Source: Phoebastria nigripes (lineage: Eukaryota; Chordata; Aves; Procellariiformes; Diomedeidae). From it: a stretch of DNA of 64,000 nt. Under the pieces are notes generated by a model that saw nothing but the letters and a program-made list of their open reading frames with translations, was not told the DNA's origin and did no database searches. The stretch's first letter is position 1, and every line of letters begins with the position of its first letter. Below are positions 12,101-27,100 of the stretch, piece after piece. The position numbers and the translations under genes were made by a program. The stretch lies in assembly GCA_035582835.1 (NCBI GenBank), contig JAYKAV010002364.1:819657-883656 (forward strand). Reading direction: 5' to 3'.

Positions 12101-15100
12101 CCTGGTAGCAGCTGTAGTGGTTCCTTCCTCATGCTGTCTGCCTTACCTCCCTCCTTGCTGGAGAGGCAGAAAGTAAACTGCTGTGTGTTTGCCCTGAGTT
12201 TTCAGATAAGTCAACACTGATTTTATGTATTTCTTATCCTGTATTCCCTCACCTGCAGTAGAGGGAAGACTGGAAAACCAGAAAAAGCAGGTAAAGGCAA
12301 TGCTTGTTACAATCTTTTTAAACAGGCCATCATCTTTTTCCTTTATCAAATTCAGACTTTAAATGTGTTTAATAAGTGAAGGTGTTAAAAACAAATAATC
12401 CAACAGGAAAAACAAGCCAGAGCTCTTACAGGACCTCAGAAGATTAGCCACTTGTCAGGTTGAGAATGTTTGCTAGTGTTTTTAGGCTGCTACTTCTTTG
12501 ATATAAGACTAGATCATCTTTGTTTTTGCATCATGTATATTAAACTATTAGTAAACCGTACAAGGTGAGATCTTGTTCACTAATACCAAACTGCATTTTC
12601 TGAACTTTAGGAATAAAATGTNTGCTCTTCTAATAGTGTGGCAGCGTAAACAGTTTCTGTTTACCTTCTGATTCATGCTAGACCCTGTGGAGGGCTGGGC
12701 ACTTCCACGCTTCAATGGAAATAAATGCCAAGTTGATGGGACTTCTCCTTAAGTGTACAATTAGGCATATGCAGACACTTTTGTGGCAAAGTGGCTTTCA
12801 TTTTTAGTAGCTATGATAAAAGCCTGTTACTTTAAAATTTTGATCTGAAAAATCACTGGTTGTGGGACACTGCATTCTCTCTAGAAACAACAGAAACAAC
12901 TTTCTAGAACAACAAGGACAAACCAAATGTAGTGTTTGGTTAAAATTTATGCAAAATAATATCCTGTATTTTATTGTACTTAGACTGCTGAATTGTAATT
13001 TCAGCAGCAGTCTGTCAAACTAATGGCACGTAAGAATACTCAGGACTCTGCGGGCCTTGCTATTAAGAAAAATTTAATTTTTTTTAAAGGCAATGAATGC
13101 TTTAAAATACTTCAGAGAAATTAGAAAAGCAATAAAACAATGAAACAAAATTTGCTTTTTATTAAGCAAAAAAAGATGGCTTCTAAAGAGATTAAGAATA
13201 ATTTTCCTGGACATATATCTATACAACAATTATAGAAACCTGTTTTCTTAAAAATGAAAAATTCTCTCAGGGTAAATGGTATTGTTTACAGACTGCATAT
13301 TCACTCAAATGATTCAGGAGATTAGCTTAGGATTGTTGAGCCTTTTATGTCTTTCTTGCCAGGCTGATAGCAACTGAAAGCTTTTAGGTCAATGACTGGA
13401 TGTTCAATGTGATGAAAAATAAATTGATGGTCTTTCAGTGCTGCCTTTATTGAGCATGTTTCCACACACTGCTCAGATGCAAGATCATCAGAGGGCATGG
13501 GCTGAATAGGCAATGTCTGTAAGGTATCTCCCAGTCCTTAACACAGGAATTAGGTTAGGTTGGATTAGGTAGTATTATTCTACCTAGTGATCGCTAATCT
13601 GTTTACTTCACAGAAACATGTCTTAAAAAAAAAAAAAAANAAAAAAAAAAAAAGCAGCAGTGTTACCTTATTTACTTCAAATGACTACACATTTCCTAAA
13701 AACTCAGACATTTTTTGAGGTTCTTTATGTCGTTGCAAAAACTGAAGCACTGAGTTATGAAACTAACCATCTTTACCATGGTTTAAGAGGCTATAACCTA
13801 AAGTTTGCTGAAATCGTTGGACAAACTGGTATTTATTTTACTGGAATTAATTTTAAAATTATCTGTTCTTATCCTGCACAATACTTATCCAGAATTTGTA
13901 TTTCAGGTGGTGACAACTGTTTATACCTTGTAGGTAAAGAGATAATTTTTTTTCTATTTGTTTTTGTCACCAAATTGTATAATCAGTCAGAGGAAGTGTT
14001 TTTTTCACTTTCCATTTACAGTGACTTTTCAGTAATTCTGCTCTGAGTGGACATGATGTGACTGGAAAAACTTTTTCAAAATTGGTCCCATTTCTGTACT
14101 ACTATTTCAGAGCTCTGGAAGATGTGGATTTATCCCAACATCAGTACAAACCTGTTGAAGCCCTTTCTGGGGGAATGAAAAGGAGGCTGTCAATTGCCAT
14201 CTCCTTTATTGGAAACTCAAAGACAGTTGTTCTAGATGAGCCCACCAGTGGAGTAGATCCATGTTCTCGCCGTAGCATCTGGGATGTTCTTCTGAAGTAC
14301 AAAGCTGGTACAAAGCTTATACACATAATTTGCTGCTTATTTTCCTTTCTGGGATTCTGTTTCAATAAATTTAAACAGGATAGTCAGAATATTAGTATTG
14401 CTATTCAGTAACTAAATACATTAATTTCAGAGGTAACATTTAGTCGAANTTGGGAAACTTTAAAGCAGCTAAGTGAGATTACAAGAATTATCTGCTATCT
14501 CACAGAAAGATGCCTAATCTAACAGAAGATTGAGTTTAGTTCTGAGTCCTGTCCTGAAGTTTCTCTTCTCTTACCTTTTTCTTTTTTGTTAGCTTCTCAA
14601 AATTATTTTCTGGTTTTCATTTCCCATTTTGCACATATCTGTATATAGATGCATATATACTTCTAATGAAAATAGACTCATCAGTCAGTCTGCTACATTA
14701 ATTTTTTAAGTGCCATGAAGTTAAAAACTGATTGTGGGAAGCAAACTCTTCAGCTAGTGAGCACTCAATTAGCTGTAATAACTCACAGTGAATGATCCAT
14801 TGAAATAGACACTGCTGTTATGTGGTTTTAAGGAATCTCTTAAGCTCTTAGAACAGCTTGAAGTTGTAATGGCTTAATACTGCTTACTATGTATAATACA
14901 AGGCAAACTGAGTTTAGACTTGAATCTAACTCAGAATGCAGGTTTTGTTTGTGTCTTGCAGTTATGTTTTGAAGGGACCTGAAACGTGTTCCCTTAAGGT
15001 TAAAGGACCTTCATGAAAGCAAGATGTGTTTCTCTAGAAACCAGGTTTTGTAGACATGTACCAAGCTTTCTCATGCAGGTTGCACACTGATCTTTACCAC

Positions 15101-18100
15101 TCACCATCTTGATGAGGCAGAGGTGCTCAGCGATCGCATTGCCATCCTGCAGCGTGGCCGACTGAGGTGCTGTGGTTCTCCCTCTTATCTGAGAGAAACA
15201 TATGGCCAGGGACACAGTCTAACGCTCATAAAAAAGGTATACTAAAAATGTACTGTACAGAACTTAACAGTACCTGCCAAGTAATAGCTGTGTATATTCT
15301 AAGGGAGCCGTATGTCTCTGCCAGGAAGTAATATGTGATTATAAATTATTAGAGAGCCAGCAAAACTTGTTTTTATCAGCTTTCTTGTTGTTTTGGGTGG
15401 GTGATATTATTATTACGACTACTACTACTATTATTATTATTTAGAAGAACACAATGACATCTTTGAAAATAATGAATTTCAATATTTAGCTGAAAAGGGC
15501 TTTGTCTCACTGTTCTTTTTTTCCTGGGAAGTAGTCTCTGCATCCCAGGTTTGATGCAGTTTCATCAGTGGAAGTTTTGCTGTATGATTTCTACTATCCA
15601 GTCCCATACTTCTGGTAACATCTAATTTTTTGTGCATGGTTATTTTTCTTTCCTCATAGCCCTCTGTGTTTGAAATCCAGGATCCTAAGCATATTGTTCA
15701 GGTCACATCTTTGGTACAGACCCACATCCCAGATGCCTTCTTGAAAGAGAACAGTGGGACTGAGCTGACCTATGTGATTCCAGAAAGGGCAGATAAGACC
15801 TCTTTTAAAGGTCTTTTTCAGGCTTTGGATCAAAGCCTTCATCATCTACATGTGACTGGCTATGGCATTTCTGACACCACCTTGGAAGAGGTACTTTTAG
15901 TTTTTCTGTGTAATGGCATTTTCTTGGTTAGAGAATCCTATATTAGGTTCCAGCTGCTCTTATTGTATCTTTCATATTTCACAACTGTTTCTTGTGAGAA
16001 GCGTGTTTTCTGGGAAAAAAAAAATCTCAGGCAAAATGTGTACTTTATAGTTCTGCTGTACTGTTAATTTCAGCACCCACTCTACTACGATTTATTTCTT
16101 ATTTCAAGAATCGGATGTGAACACTGAGGAACTGTGTAACACTTAAATGTTTGTTTCTGCATTTACTTAGGAAATTTTAATGTGTCATTAAAGGAAAATT
16201 TAATGTGTCATTGATTTAATGAGAACCACTGTTATTGTCCTGGATCACTAGCATTGGAATGAACTTTGAACTTGCAAGCCTGGAGGTTCAGTTAAGGTAG
16301 CTCTTGGGATGGAAGAAAAAATTGCTGAGACTACTCTCTGACTTACAAAGTTCTAAAGCTTAGGACTTAGCAAAACTGTGTGGGAAATCTCTAAAGACTA
16401 TTTTGTGTGTATACCGAGAGAGAGACACTTACATATATGTATACATGAACATGTATACACATTAATATATATATACAGACATATATGTGTGTGTATATAT
16501 ACCAAACGGAGCAGAGAAAGAGACTCTGTTATGCTTCTTCTGAATTTAGCTCTGTGTGAATAGTCATATCAGTGAGAAGTTATTTTCCTTGGACTGTTTT
16601 TATCCTGACTGTAACTTCTAAATATGAAGATTCTCTAAACCACCACTGTTCAAGTTCTGTATTATAGATCCTTTTGAAAATATAAGTTTTTCCACTTCTT
16701 CAAGTGGTGATAGGAGACTAATGTCAGTATTTTTTTTTGATGCACAAAACACATCTATTTTTATTTGATGGCACAATTCATTCAGTATCACTTTGTGAAA
16801 CTGATTTGTCTAGTGATTACCTATGGTGTTAAAGACAGATAAGGTTGGACTGTTTTCTAATGGAAAATTTAAGATATGTTAGAAGAAAAATACCCACAAA
16901 AGTAATGAAATGCAGATTCCTGTAGAGTGATATTTTTTTATATATAGCAATAAATACTTAGTATAGAAAAGGGGTGTATCCCTTCTCTCTCTGTTCCCTG
17001 GAAATGTATGAGATGATATGATGTACTACTGTGGTCAGCTGGAACATATGATCCCCCAGGGAAGATGCTCATCTTTTTTATGAAGATGATACACTCTAAG
17101 GACTGTCAGATATCACTTATGCATTGTATTTTTGCTGCGTGAGCTATACATATGGGAATTAATGTGGTCAGATATTTGAAACTGCATCAGCAGTTCTGGG
17201 TTTGTTTTGCACGTTTAGAATTGTTCATCTTATATAATCTGTGGAAAAAATATAAATAGAACCCCAAAAATGCAATTAAACCTAAAATGACAATTGTTCA
17301 TGAAATTTATTGAACCAATACACCACCACGTGGAGCTGCTGTGTCCTGAAGTGGTCCACCGGGAGACATCTTTAGGACTATATTGATTTGCTACATAGAT
17401 TTTTAGGACACTGCACAAGCATAAAGGATCTGGTTTTGCACATTTGTTTTTAAACTGCAGTCCAAAGAATGATCTACCAGCAAGTATGTGGTTTCCTTTG
17501 AATTTAAGCTCTATACAACTGAGTTATTTATAAAGAATAAAAAAAAAAGCATCTCTTCAGTGTTTCTCTTATAAATGACCACAGTACATAAAGCTAGTGT
17601 GGCAAGCTTTTGCTATGGCAATGGGGGGGAGGGGGAGGGAAAAAAAAAATCATACAAGTTTAATAATACGTTCCTGCTATACAATTCTATGAGACAAGTC
17701 AAAAGCTTATTGAAAAAGCTTATTGAAAAATTGTTATTTTCTTTCAAATTATATAGGGTGATTAACATGCTATAAGAAAGAATACTGTTCACTGCCAAAC
17801 TTTATAGATTCTGAGGTAATGTATATATTGAGAACCTTTATTGACTACATCCCTGTGGGATATCATAGGACTTTCCAGAACTGGCATCTGTAAAGTAAAT
17901 GTGAAGTTGTCATGGAATATGAGGAAGCTTCCTCAGTGTGCTACATCTGTTACTCAGTTGAGAGCTTGCTTTTGCTTGTTTTCTGCAGGGTAGGTTAAAA
18001 AAAAAAGCTTTAAAGGTGGTATTAGATATTGATGTATCATTCTTCAGCTTGAAGACTTAATGCATTAATTTGGGGTGATTTCTGTCATCTCTGCATCTCA

Positions 18101-21100
18101 TCATTAGTCGTTGTTACAACCTCAATTCTCCATTTTCTTATCAAAAGCCTCTTTGCATTGGCAACTAAATGGATAGCACATAATAGCGCTATTTAGTCTA
18201 TTCAAACAATTCAGTCTGGAAACAAAGAACCCTGACTTTAAAGGAGGAAATGTGTTATAAATTTTATTTTATCCTTTCTTTTTGTTCTCTCATACATTCG
18301 CCATTATTCTTTTTCAGTCTGAAGGACACTCGCACTCTCTAAAAGTCTTACTCTTCAAGGGAAACCAGGCTTCCATTCATACTTCAAAGCAATCTTGATG
18401 TTCTAACAAAATCAGTTCCTGACACTTTCAAATCTCACTAATATTATGTTTTCTTCCTTTTAGGTTTTAAATATCTTTTCCAACCATTTGTATTTGTGTA
18501 CTTTATAATGCTTGTAATCCAAAGAGTGTTAGCAGAATGAAAAGGAGGATAGAAGGGTGGTTAATTGAGTGTATACTGAGAGCTCTCTGGAGGATGATGT
18601 TTCACTTTCTGGCAACTCTGGAGGTTTCAAAGCTTATTTGCTTTCTTGCTTTGCTTTGAGGAGAGAACAAAACCATTGAAACATCTTTGCAAAATAAGAC
18701 GTGTCGAAATACCTGTTAATGGAGTACTACTTTAAATTCTCTTCCTTGAATGACCAGAGAGTTTGCCCCAAAACTTCCAGGGAAAGCCATATACCTCCTT
18801 GAAATATTTTAGCCTTAAAACACTATGTAGCTTCTAATGAGATTCAGTTTTGTTGAGAGTGCTATAACAACATCTAATAATGGCACAATCATATTAATCT
18901 ATTTCACTGTAGTATTGCCATCTGGCCAGACCTTTTTCCTAGAGGGAAAAAGCGCTTGCTATACCTGGTGGTTTGAAAGAAGCAGCCAGGGCAGTGGCTG
19001 CTGCTTGTAAGTAGGGCAGTCCTTCTCAACAGCCAGCACGACTACTTGCTCTCTCCATCCCCAAGAGCAGCTGAGGTGGTCCTTCAGTGCCTGGTGTGGA
19101 GCAAGCTCGCAGGGGCAAGTGCTGGAAGTAAGCCATGCTACTCCTTACCTATTTTAAGCACTTTTCTCGAAAGCATACAGAGTTTCTTCTTGTGGCTTTG
19201 AGCTGTGCCGACTGTCTGCCTCCCGCTGTGTGTGTGTATCTAAGTTTGACAGNCAGAAGTGTTCCTGTTTAGCGGATAACCATTGACCTGCTTGTAAAAG
19301 TTCCTCAGTCAACAGTCATCCACAGTGAATGGCTCTAAGACTGCTTCTGCATTGTTCTGCTTAGTGAAACATGCCTGCAGCTACAGAAGGCTATACTGAG
19401 CATGGACTGCCTGGGAGAAAATATAAAATCAATGTGAGTAGAAAAAGCAGTAGGAGGAAAATTGGCTCCTACATAGGAAGTTATTTAAGGTAAAATATGG
19501 ATTACATATGTAGGTTTAAAACTTAGAAACTTCCCAGGGATACTTGCCCTGGTACTGCTCAGTTACTGAAGAAAATTCAGTGATGCTGAATTATGCAAGA
19601 TGTAAACATTTCNCAAGTGGAAGACAAATATTTCTTAAAAGAGAGATTTTCAGATTTCGGTATTTGGTTGAGTGTTACCAGTGGTTCAGGTATGGAACAA
19701 TGAGTATTTAGCACTGCTCTGTGCTCACTGATGTGTTCGTAGGAGTCTGCCTGTCCTAGTGAAAAGGTCTACAAAAACAGTTGGGAAAATGTTAAACACT
19801 GCTTCCATGTGATTCTAATTCCATGTGCTGCTTACTTTTCAGTGACTTTTATATGGCTTTTAAATTACTTAATATGTTACCACTCACAATTTTGACTACT
19901 CTTTTTGCAGGTGCTTGTTGCAAATTAACTGACAGCAAGCAATTCAAGCAATTAACACTTTCCCACTGCAAAATACCTAGGATACACATGGGATTTGTGG
20001 GATAGGAGGGCCCAGAAATGTTGCTAAAATATCAGTCAGTGGTTTTAGATGATAAAGAACTGTCTATAGGTGTTGGTTGTTCTTTTTTTTTTTCTCCCCA
20101 TCTTCGCTTTCTCTTTCTTTCAGCCATTTTGGTTTTCTGCAGCTTTTCCTTTCAGGTGAAGATGTGTTTTAGGAATGATAACTAAGGTGTGACAGGGTCC
20201 CCATGCTCTGCAGTGAAGTTTCAAGGATACTGTGCCACTGTATCAGTGAACCAGGCTTGTTTTTATGATGCTGTCCCAAAGAAGGAATCAGGAAGAAATC
20301 AGGGAGTAGCTGCTTAGTACAGCTTAGAGGGGGTGCAGGAAATGTCTGTTTCCTCAGGTTCCCCTACAGACAGCCATCTGGACAAGTCCTTGGTCAGATG
20401 TGGACTTGCTAGCCAAAGCAGAAATTAAGCAGCCATTGCTAAGGCATGTAGGGAAAGGGATGCTCTGCTGAGGTCAAGACGACACCTTCTCTGTTGAATT
20501 TATCCAGTCTTTTAGGTATGGCAAGAACACATTGTCTCTCTGTCATAGTGTCTAATTCTGACTTTTCCAGATCTGTGTGTTTTGGAGGGTGCTTACTCTG
20601 CTAATAACATTGTTAGGCTAATACTACTTCTATCCACAATATTCTATGCAACACTAGATAAATTATCATTTCTTTTGTACAATATGGTCCCTAATGACTC
20701 CCATTCTTAACGGGATGTTTTGAGAGCTGCCTGGATACTATGGGGAGGACTGGGTAATGCGGGTGGCTTTCTGCCGTTATAGCTGTATCAGAATAGCTGT
20801 GTCAGTGAAGCTAGAGTAGACACAGCATGTATTAGAAAAGTGTTTGGTGGTTTTGTTTCTTTTTTAAGGCATAGTTACATCCTCTCTTTAAGTGACATAA
20901 TGTGATTAAAGAAGAAAATGTCTGTCTGCAATCCCAGCAGGAATTTTGACACTGAACTGAGCATATGCAGGCAACATTTTGTAGTGTAGCCTTTGTCCTA
21001 GCCAGAGAGGAGAAGTTCCTTTGTGGTTTTAGTTGGTTCAGTTTAGTTTGGTTTGCTTGACAGAATTGGTGTGCAGAGGAGCCATCGGCAAGCACATCCA

Positions 21101-24100
21101 AGGCAACAAATTAGAATGTGGCTTTGGGCAGTCAGGATCTCCCTCTAGGGTCTAATATAGAAATGTCAGGATGTATTCATTTCTTCTGGCCTTGCAGTTG
21201 TTAATGGCCAAAAGTATTTCCTGAAAGTTGGCAGGTAACAAATGCAATCAATAACCACTGTTAAATGGCAATTACATTGACTAAGCAAAATATGGTTTAT
21301 GTGACAGTCAGACCTTAGCAAGTCAAGAAATATCTTTCCACAACTATGAAGTACTTCAGATTGACTGGGTTTTATTGTCTATCGTATGAGCTCCTTGGAA
21401 ACGAGGAATTTTTTTGTTACAGCTGATATCACGTTCTTTTGTGGGAAGAAATAAATGGTTTCTTAATGATTTCTGAAAGTCGCACTGTGGTTATAATCTA
21501 AGTCTTGCAGCTCAACCCAAACAGAGAAGAGAAAGCAAGAGAAGGCTTTCATCAAGAGAAAGCAAAACTTGGTTGTACTTTTGCTGTTCAATTAGAGATG
21601 CTCATGGTAGCTGTATTTTCTGTTAATTTTTCTTTTCTTTCTTTTTAGCTGAAGTTCCTAGATCACTGTTCAAATTGCAGTTCAGGTTAAGATAAGAAAA
21701 TGTTAAATTTTATTTTTCATTTGAGCTTACAAGAAGTGGGGTGAGTGTTAATAACCAACTCACCATGAAAGCTGTTCCAAGCTTCTGCAAGGCTGAGGGA
21801 CTGATAAATGAAATACATCTCTATGAAATTCAAAGGGCTTTATGTGGAGAGAACTGTGAAACAGGATTAAGCAAGAAGTAGTAGGTTGAACACAAATCTA
21901 TTTGGCAAAGTGTATATACCGTTTAAATAGATCTCATGATTATAAAGTTGGTGAATTCTGCTGTTTTTTTTAAAATGTTATCTTTAACTCCCTTCTGATG
22001 TGTGTCCCCCTGCTTAGGAATATTCAACCCTTTTTTACTCAACAACTTTTACAACAATTTTACTCTAGTGCAGATCTTTAAATTGTTACTTTTATAAAAA
22101 AATCATTTCAGTTTTTCCCATAGTGATTTTGGGTAACAGGATCCTATCATTTTCTCCCAATTTGGGGTATGCATGCTAATGGTTTTGCTACAAAACATGC
22201 ATTGTTGCCCAGTCCTCTCCATAGTATTAGTTAGACAGGACTTCGTTAATGTTGACTGTGCCTGATGATTGCATTGTCCTTTAAATGTCTTTCAATAGCA
22301 TTATTGCCCACATGCTTGCATAAATCTAGGGACACTTCCCAGAGCTCTGTGGATTCTTGGTTCTGTACAATTTTGTACATTAGATTTAGTTGTACTGGTA
22401 CAACTGGAACTCTTTGGTTGCAGTTCCAATTGTGCCCACAGATTTCTAGCTAGACTATCAGAAGAGACTTGAAGCTGTCAATACGCCCTTGGTAAAAACT
22501 GCAGTAATGGAGTTCCAACATATGCCACAGCTTAGGAGCATAAAATGTCATTCAAGTGCAGCCAGTCTATTGAAAAATCTTTGCAGATAGTAGTGTGCAT
22601 GGGCCAACAATGGTTTGCATAGGTGCTTTTGCATCTATTGGCATTTATTCTTTTCCCCTTATCCCCAGGATCCCTCCACTGGAGAGCTTGACTAATTTTA
22701 TAGTCATTCCAGCACGGTGGCTACAGCAGCCACTACTAATATCTGACAATCTGGATGGTTTGGGATATATATATAAAGTAATTTTTAGAAAATGGTTTCT
22801 AAATTATTTTTTTCCTATTTCATGAAAGGTATTTCTGAAGCTACTGCAGGACTCGGAGAAGATGCCCTATGTTTCACGGGCAGCACACCTGGACCATACA
22901 AATGGTGCTGAATCAGCCTGTAAGTAGAAAATTAAGTACTTCTGAAGCAGCCAGATTTATAAAGATCACAAACGCAAATATAAACACGCATGAAATTCCC
23001 AAAGTTGAGGAATGCACAAGCAAATGGAGAATACTGCCTGCTACCATCTGGTAATTATTTTTTTGTGCGTGTGATGTGATCTGCCTTGGGTAGTAGGTTT
23101 TTATATGTCTACTGTGATTTACCTCTGTATCACTTCACAGTCATCTTCCCATCCTTCTACTATGTATACACATGAACACAAACATTCTCTCATTGCATCA
23201 GCATTAACGTACTGCTTCCTACCAGTCCCTGGCAACTAATTACCCTCTTTGACTCATGCTGACAATGGATAAATATTGCTGAGATATACCACAGGTATAA
23301 AATCTGTAAGCTATTAGAAAGGTGTATTCATCTCCATCCATGTGCAAATAAATAAAATAAATTAAAAAAAGCTATTGCCCCTATAGTAGATGATCATTTG
23401 TCCTCTCAAGTGGCATGTTATTTCAGGTTCCCTTACATGTTTGTTTTAAAACAAGTTCCCTCTTGCTTTCTATTTTCCTGCCCTGCAAGCCTGGGAGGAG
23501 GTCCTCGTTAACATTTCTGAAACCTTAGGAAGCTTGTTCTCCTTAAAAACTCTTCTTAGAAGTCAGTAATGTGATACCTTGCAAAATGCAAGACTCAAGT
23601 TCTCTAGTGACAGTGCCCACCAAGCTCATCAATATTTTCTCATTGTTCCTGGGATTCTCAGGCTTCTATACGTACCATGTTTCTTTCTATTGGGTGATTT
23701 ATACCTAGATTATAGTCTTCTTTGGTTAGATGTCAAACTTTTTGTCCTATACGCAGTCCTTTTTATTTTGTTTCTCTAGAACACAGGCACAGAGAGTTCC
23801 TCGTCTGTGACTGAGGACCTTCATTGTTACAGTAATGGAGATAATAATTTTTGAACCAAGCTTGTGTTATTTGTTAAGATAAATTCAATTGGATCTGCCA
23901 GTAATGAGTAATCAGTGCCAAGAATTGTGGCCTAAGAGGAGACCTTTTCTCACAAAGGGCAAACTTGACTGGATGACTTTTTCCAGAGAGTCTTTTTGCT
24001 GGACTATTTCACTCCCTGTTGAATCAGTGAAGGTATAGCTACATAGCAAAAAACCCTCACTAAGCAAATAAAATATCCACTCCTGTGAGTGGTGAGAACA

Positions 24101-27100
24101 AGACTTCCGTTCAAAATACAGCTTTGAATATCCCTTTATTTTATAACAATCAGTTATGTATTTCTTCAAGGCTCAGCTAGGATATCTGAACCAATTTCAA
24201 ATCAAAACAGTTTGTCTTCTCCACATTGCATTTTCATTAAAGAGTAAGATTTACAGTTCCTAAAGTAATGAAAACAGTATACTGTACCTAACAACTTGAT
24301 ATCTTTTACCATACACATTTCAAAACACATAACTTAGTATTTGTTCAAGTTATTACATTAATAAAGAATCTAGTAATCAGAGACTCTGTATTTTTCAGTC
24401 TGATAAATTATAGCAAGAAAATGTGATGATAATGCCATTTCTTTGGGGATGAGAGTACTGCAAAATTGTCATTCATTGCAGAATGACTGTCATTCATCAT
24501 TAAGGACAGTTGTGAAGTGTAGGCATAAGGGATCTGGGAAATGGTCATGAAAGGTATCCATCATTGTCAAAGGTAACCAGAATACTCCATGGGCAATAGC
24601 TTGACCTGTATAATTTTGTCTTTGAAAGCAGATTCAAAGGCAGTCAAACTTTCTGTTGTCAAAGTAGTCAAATGATTTTTCAAAACCCCCTAGAGCAAAT
24701 AGCTGGGTTATTGAGAAGATCACAGGATGCTGCTGTTTGATTTGTAATAGAATTCGGATTAGAGAGCTGCTTTGACAAAGCATGGATCTGAGCACAAGCA
24801 GGTGTATTGGCTATCCTTTACTGTACTGGGCCCTTGAAGTGTCAGGATTATGTAGAAATCAAAATGTTGTCTCTTGTCTCCCAGACCAGGAGGTGTAGTG
24901 GAGCGGTGTGCCTGTCCATTCTTAAATGAAACTGCAGAAAATCAGTACATGATTTAGGCTGATGACCAATGCGAAAAAACAGGCAAGAGACATCACTTCA
25001 GCAAAATGACAGTATCTCACTGAAGTCGGAGCTTTGATAATTTCTAGTTATGTTTTACAGTGTCTTATTGTACTGGGTCTGGCTGGAATTGAGTTAATTT
25101 TCTTCATAGCAGCCCTTATGGTGCTGTGTTTTGGATTTGTGACTAAAACAGTGTTGATAACACACCAGTGTTTTGGCTGTTGCTGAGCAGTACTTGCAGT
25201 GTCAACCCTTTCTCTTTTTCCCGTTCTGCCCCCCGTCCCTGCAGTGAGTAGGCTGAGGGTGAGCAAGAAGCTGGGAGGGGACATGACCTGGTCAGCTGAG
25301 CCAAACTGACCAGAGAGTTATTCAATGCCATATAGTGTCATGCTCAGCAATAAAAACTGAGGGGAGGGTTTTTTTTGGGGGAGGTAGCCATTGCTACCAG
25401 ACTGGCTGAGCATCATTCTACTTGTGGGAGGTGGTGAGTGATTGCCTTTGCATCGCTTGGTTTTTTGTTGTGTTGTTTTTTTTTTTCTTTCTTTTTCCTT
25501 CACTTCTTAAACTGTCTTCATCTTGACCCACAAGTTTTCTCACTTTCTCACTACCTATTCTCTCTCCCATCCTGCTGGAGGAGGGGGAGTGTGAGCGACC
25601 AGCAGTCTTGTGCTTANCTGCTGGCCAGGGTCAATGCACCACTATAATGTAAAATAAACTCAGAATTATTTGACCCTTTCTAAATGCAAATATTAGAGGT
25701 AAGTAGCAGTCCATTAATTATATTAATTGTAACAATTTTAATATTGGTAACTTTAAAGATACAAAGCACGCTGTGTAATTTCTAGTGGTTTAAGTTTCCT
25801 TTGTGGAAGGTTTACTCATAATTTTTAGTTTTATTCCGATCAAAAAATCTTGGAATAAAACTTACCTTTTGGTGAGAACAGTTAACATTTTCTTTTTAAG
25901 TCAGGGAATGCCTGTGTGTAGGCATAATACATGCATATATTGTAATACGGATGTGCATAATTAATTTCTACACAGCTGGGGCACATGATTGATGGTTATC
26001 ATTTTGTAGATGCATACAGAGCATGCAGAAAAAAGGTTAGACTGAGCTTGCAATGACTGCATGACAAGATCATTGGAGCCAAATAGCCTTGAGAAAATGG
26101 AGAAACCAACTCTATGGAGACCAATAAAAATACCATAAACTACAGCAGGCAGTACAAAAATAATCAGGAGAAGTCTAAGAGGTGACTAGCTAACCATGGA
26201 TAAATAACAAAATATTCTGAGCTTATGCAAAAGTAGGCAATAGGCTAGAGAGTGGGCTCATTGGATCATTAAGGGACCAATACTGCAGAATTAAGATTTT
26301 CAGATATCTTTCTGAAGAGCCAAATGAATTAATTTTGTAGCACTCTACATCTTAGAAACGTTTGGGAAATACCAACTTTGGATCTAATCTCTTCTGGCAA
26401 TAAAATACAGTTGGAATCTGAGATATAGTGAAACTAAACTGTAGAAAATTCAGAATGGATAAAATTATATTTTTCACACAGTGATACATAACATTTGAAA
26501 TTCATTGCCATAAAACATTATGGAAACTAAGATTGTGGTAATATGTTTAAAAAAGCCAAAGANTGTTTATTAGTGTATATCTAATATGAATAGCTATAGT
26601 GACAGAAGTGCTATTAAAGCTTATATATCTTTGAACTTCTTGGATAAGTTAGCCACTGAAAGTGTTGGAGTGGAACGGGGTTGATGCATAACTGATTTTT
26701 ATGGTTGCTTAAACCTTTCTCTGAAGCAGCTGGTGTTAGCCTTTTTGAAGGATATTGGGCAAAATATTACATTGCTCCTATTAGGATTTAAGAGATCAAC
26801 AATNTACAGTACTTATAAAGCACATCTGGAAGCTAATTTAATTAAGAAATTGTAGCTGACAAAAAGCAGTCATCAATAGCGAAACATCAAACTGAAGAGC
26901 TTTCAGTGAATTTTTGTTGGGTTTCAACTCTGCCTTTTGATTATTTTCATCAGTGATGCTGAAGTAAATATAACCTTGCTTACAAAAAAAAAAAAAAAAA
27001 AAACTGCTGTAAGGGATTGGTAGAATGGTAATGAGTCACACCAGTCCTAAAGAGTGAGTTAGATCACTTGAAAAGCTGAATCTATTCTAAATAAAATGTG

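Larger units (their letters stand above)
15891..22828 (+). other. Intron 9 of the window (ABCA13)
   Basis: Phase-0 intron of 6.9 kb. It holds TA/TG microsatellite sequence (about 16430-16502), a short tandem duplication at 16171-16213 (23-base period), a G-rich then A-rich block at 17622-17649 and a 13-base tandem duplication at 17702-17727. The 18950-19150 part is more GC-rich than its surroundings but has no readable function. No transposon is recognised with confidence. Confidence 0.8.

Noticed and set aside
13543..13572. Telomere-like GGTTAGGTTGGATTAGG words
   Set aside because: Too short and imperfect to be an interstitial telomere array.
13660..14046. 128-codon open frame on the + strand in intron 6
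   Set aside because: AT-rich codons, no recognisable motif, and it lies wholly within an intron just before exon 7.
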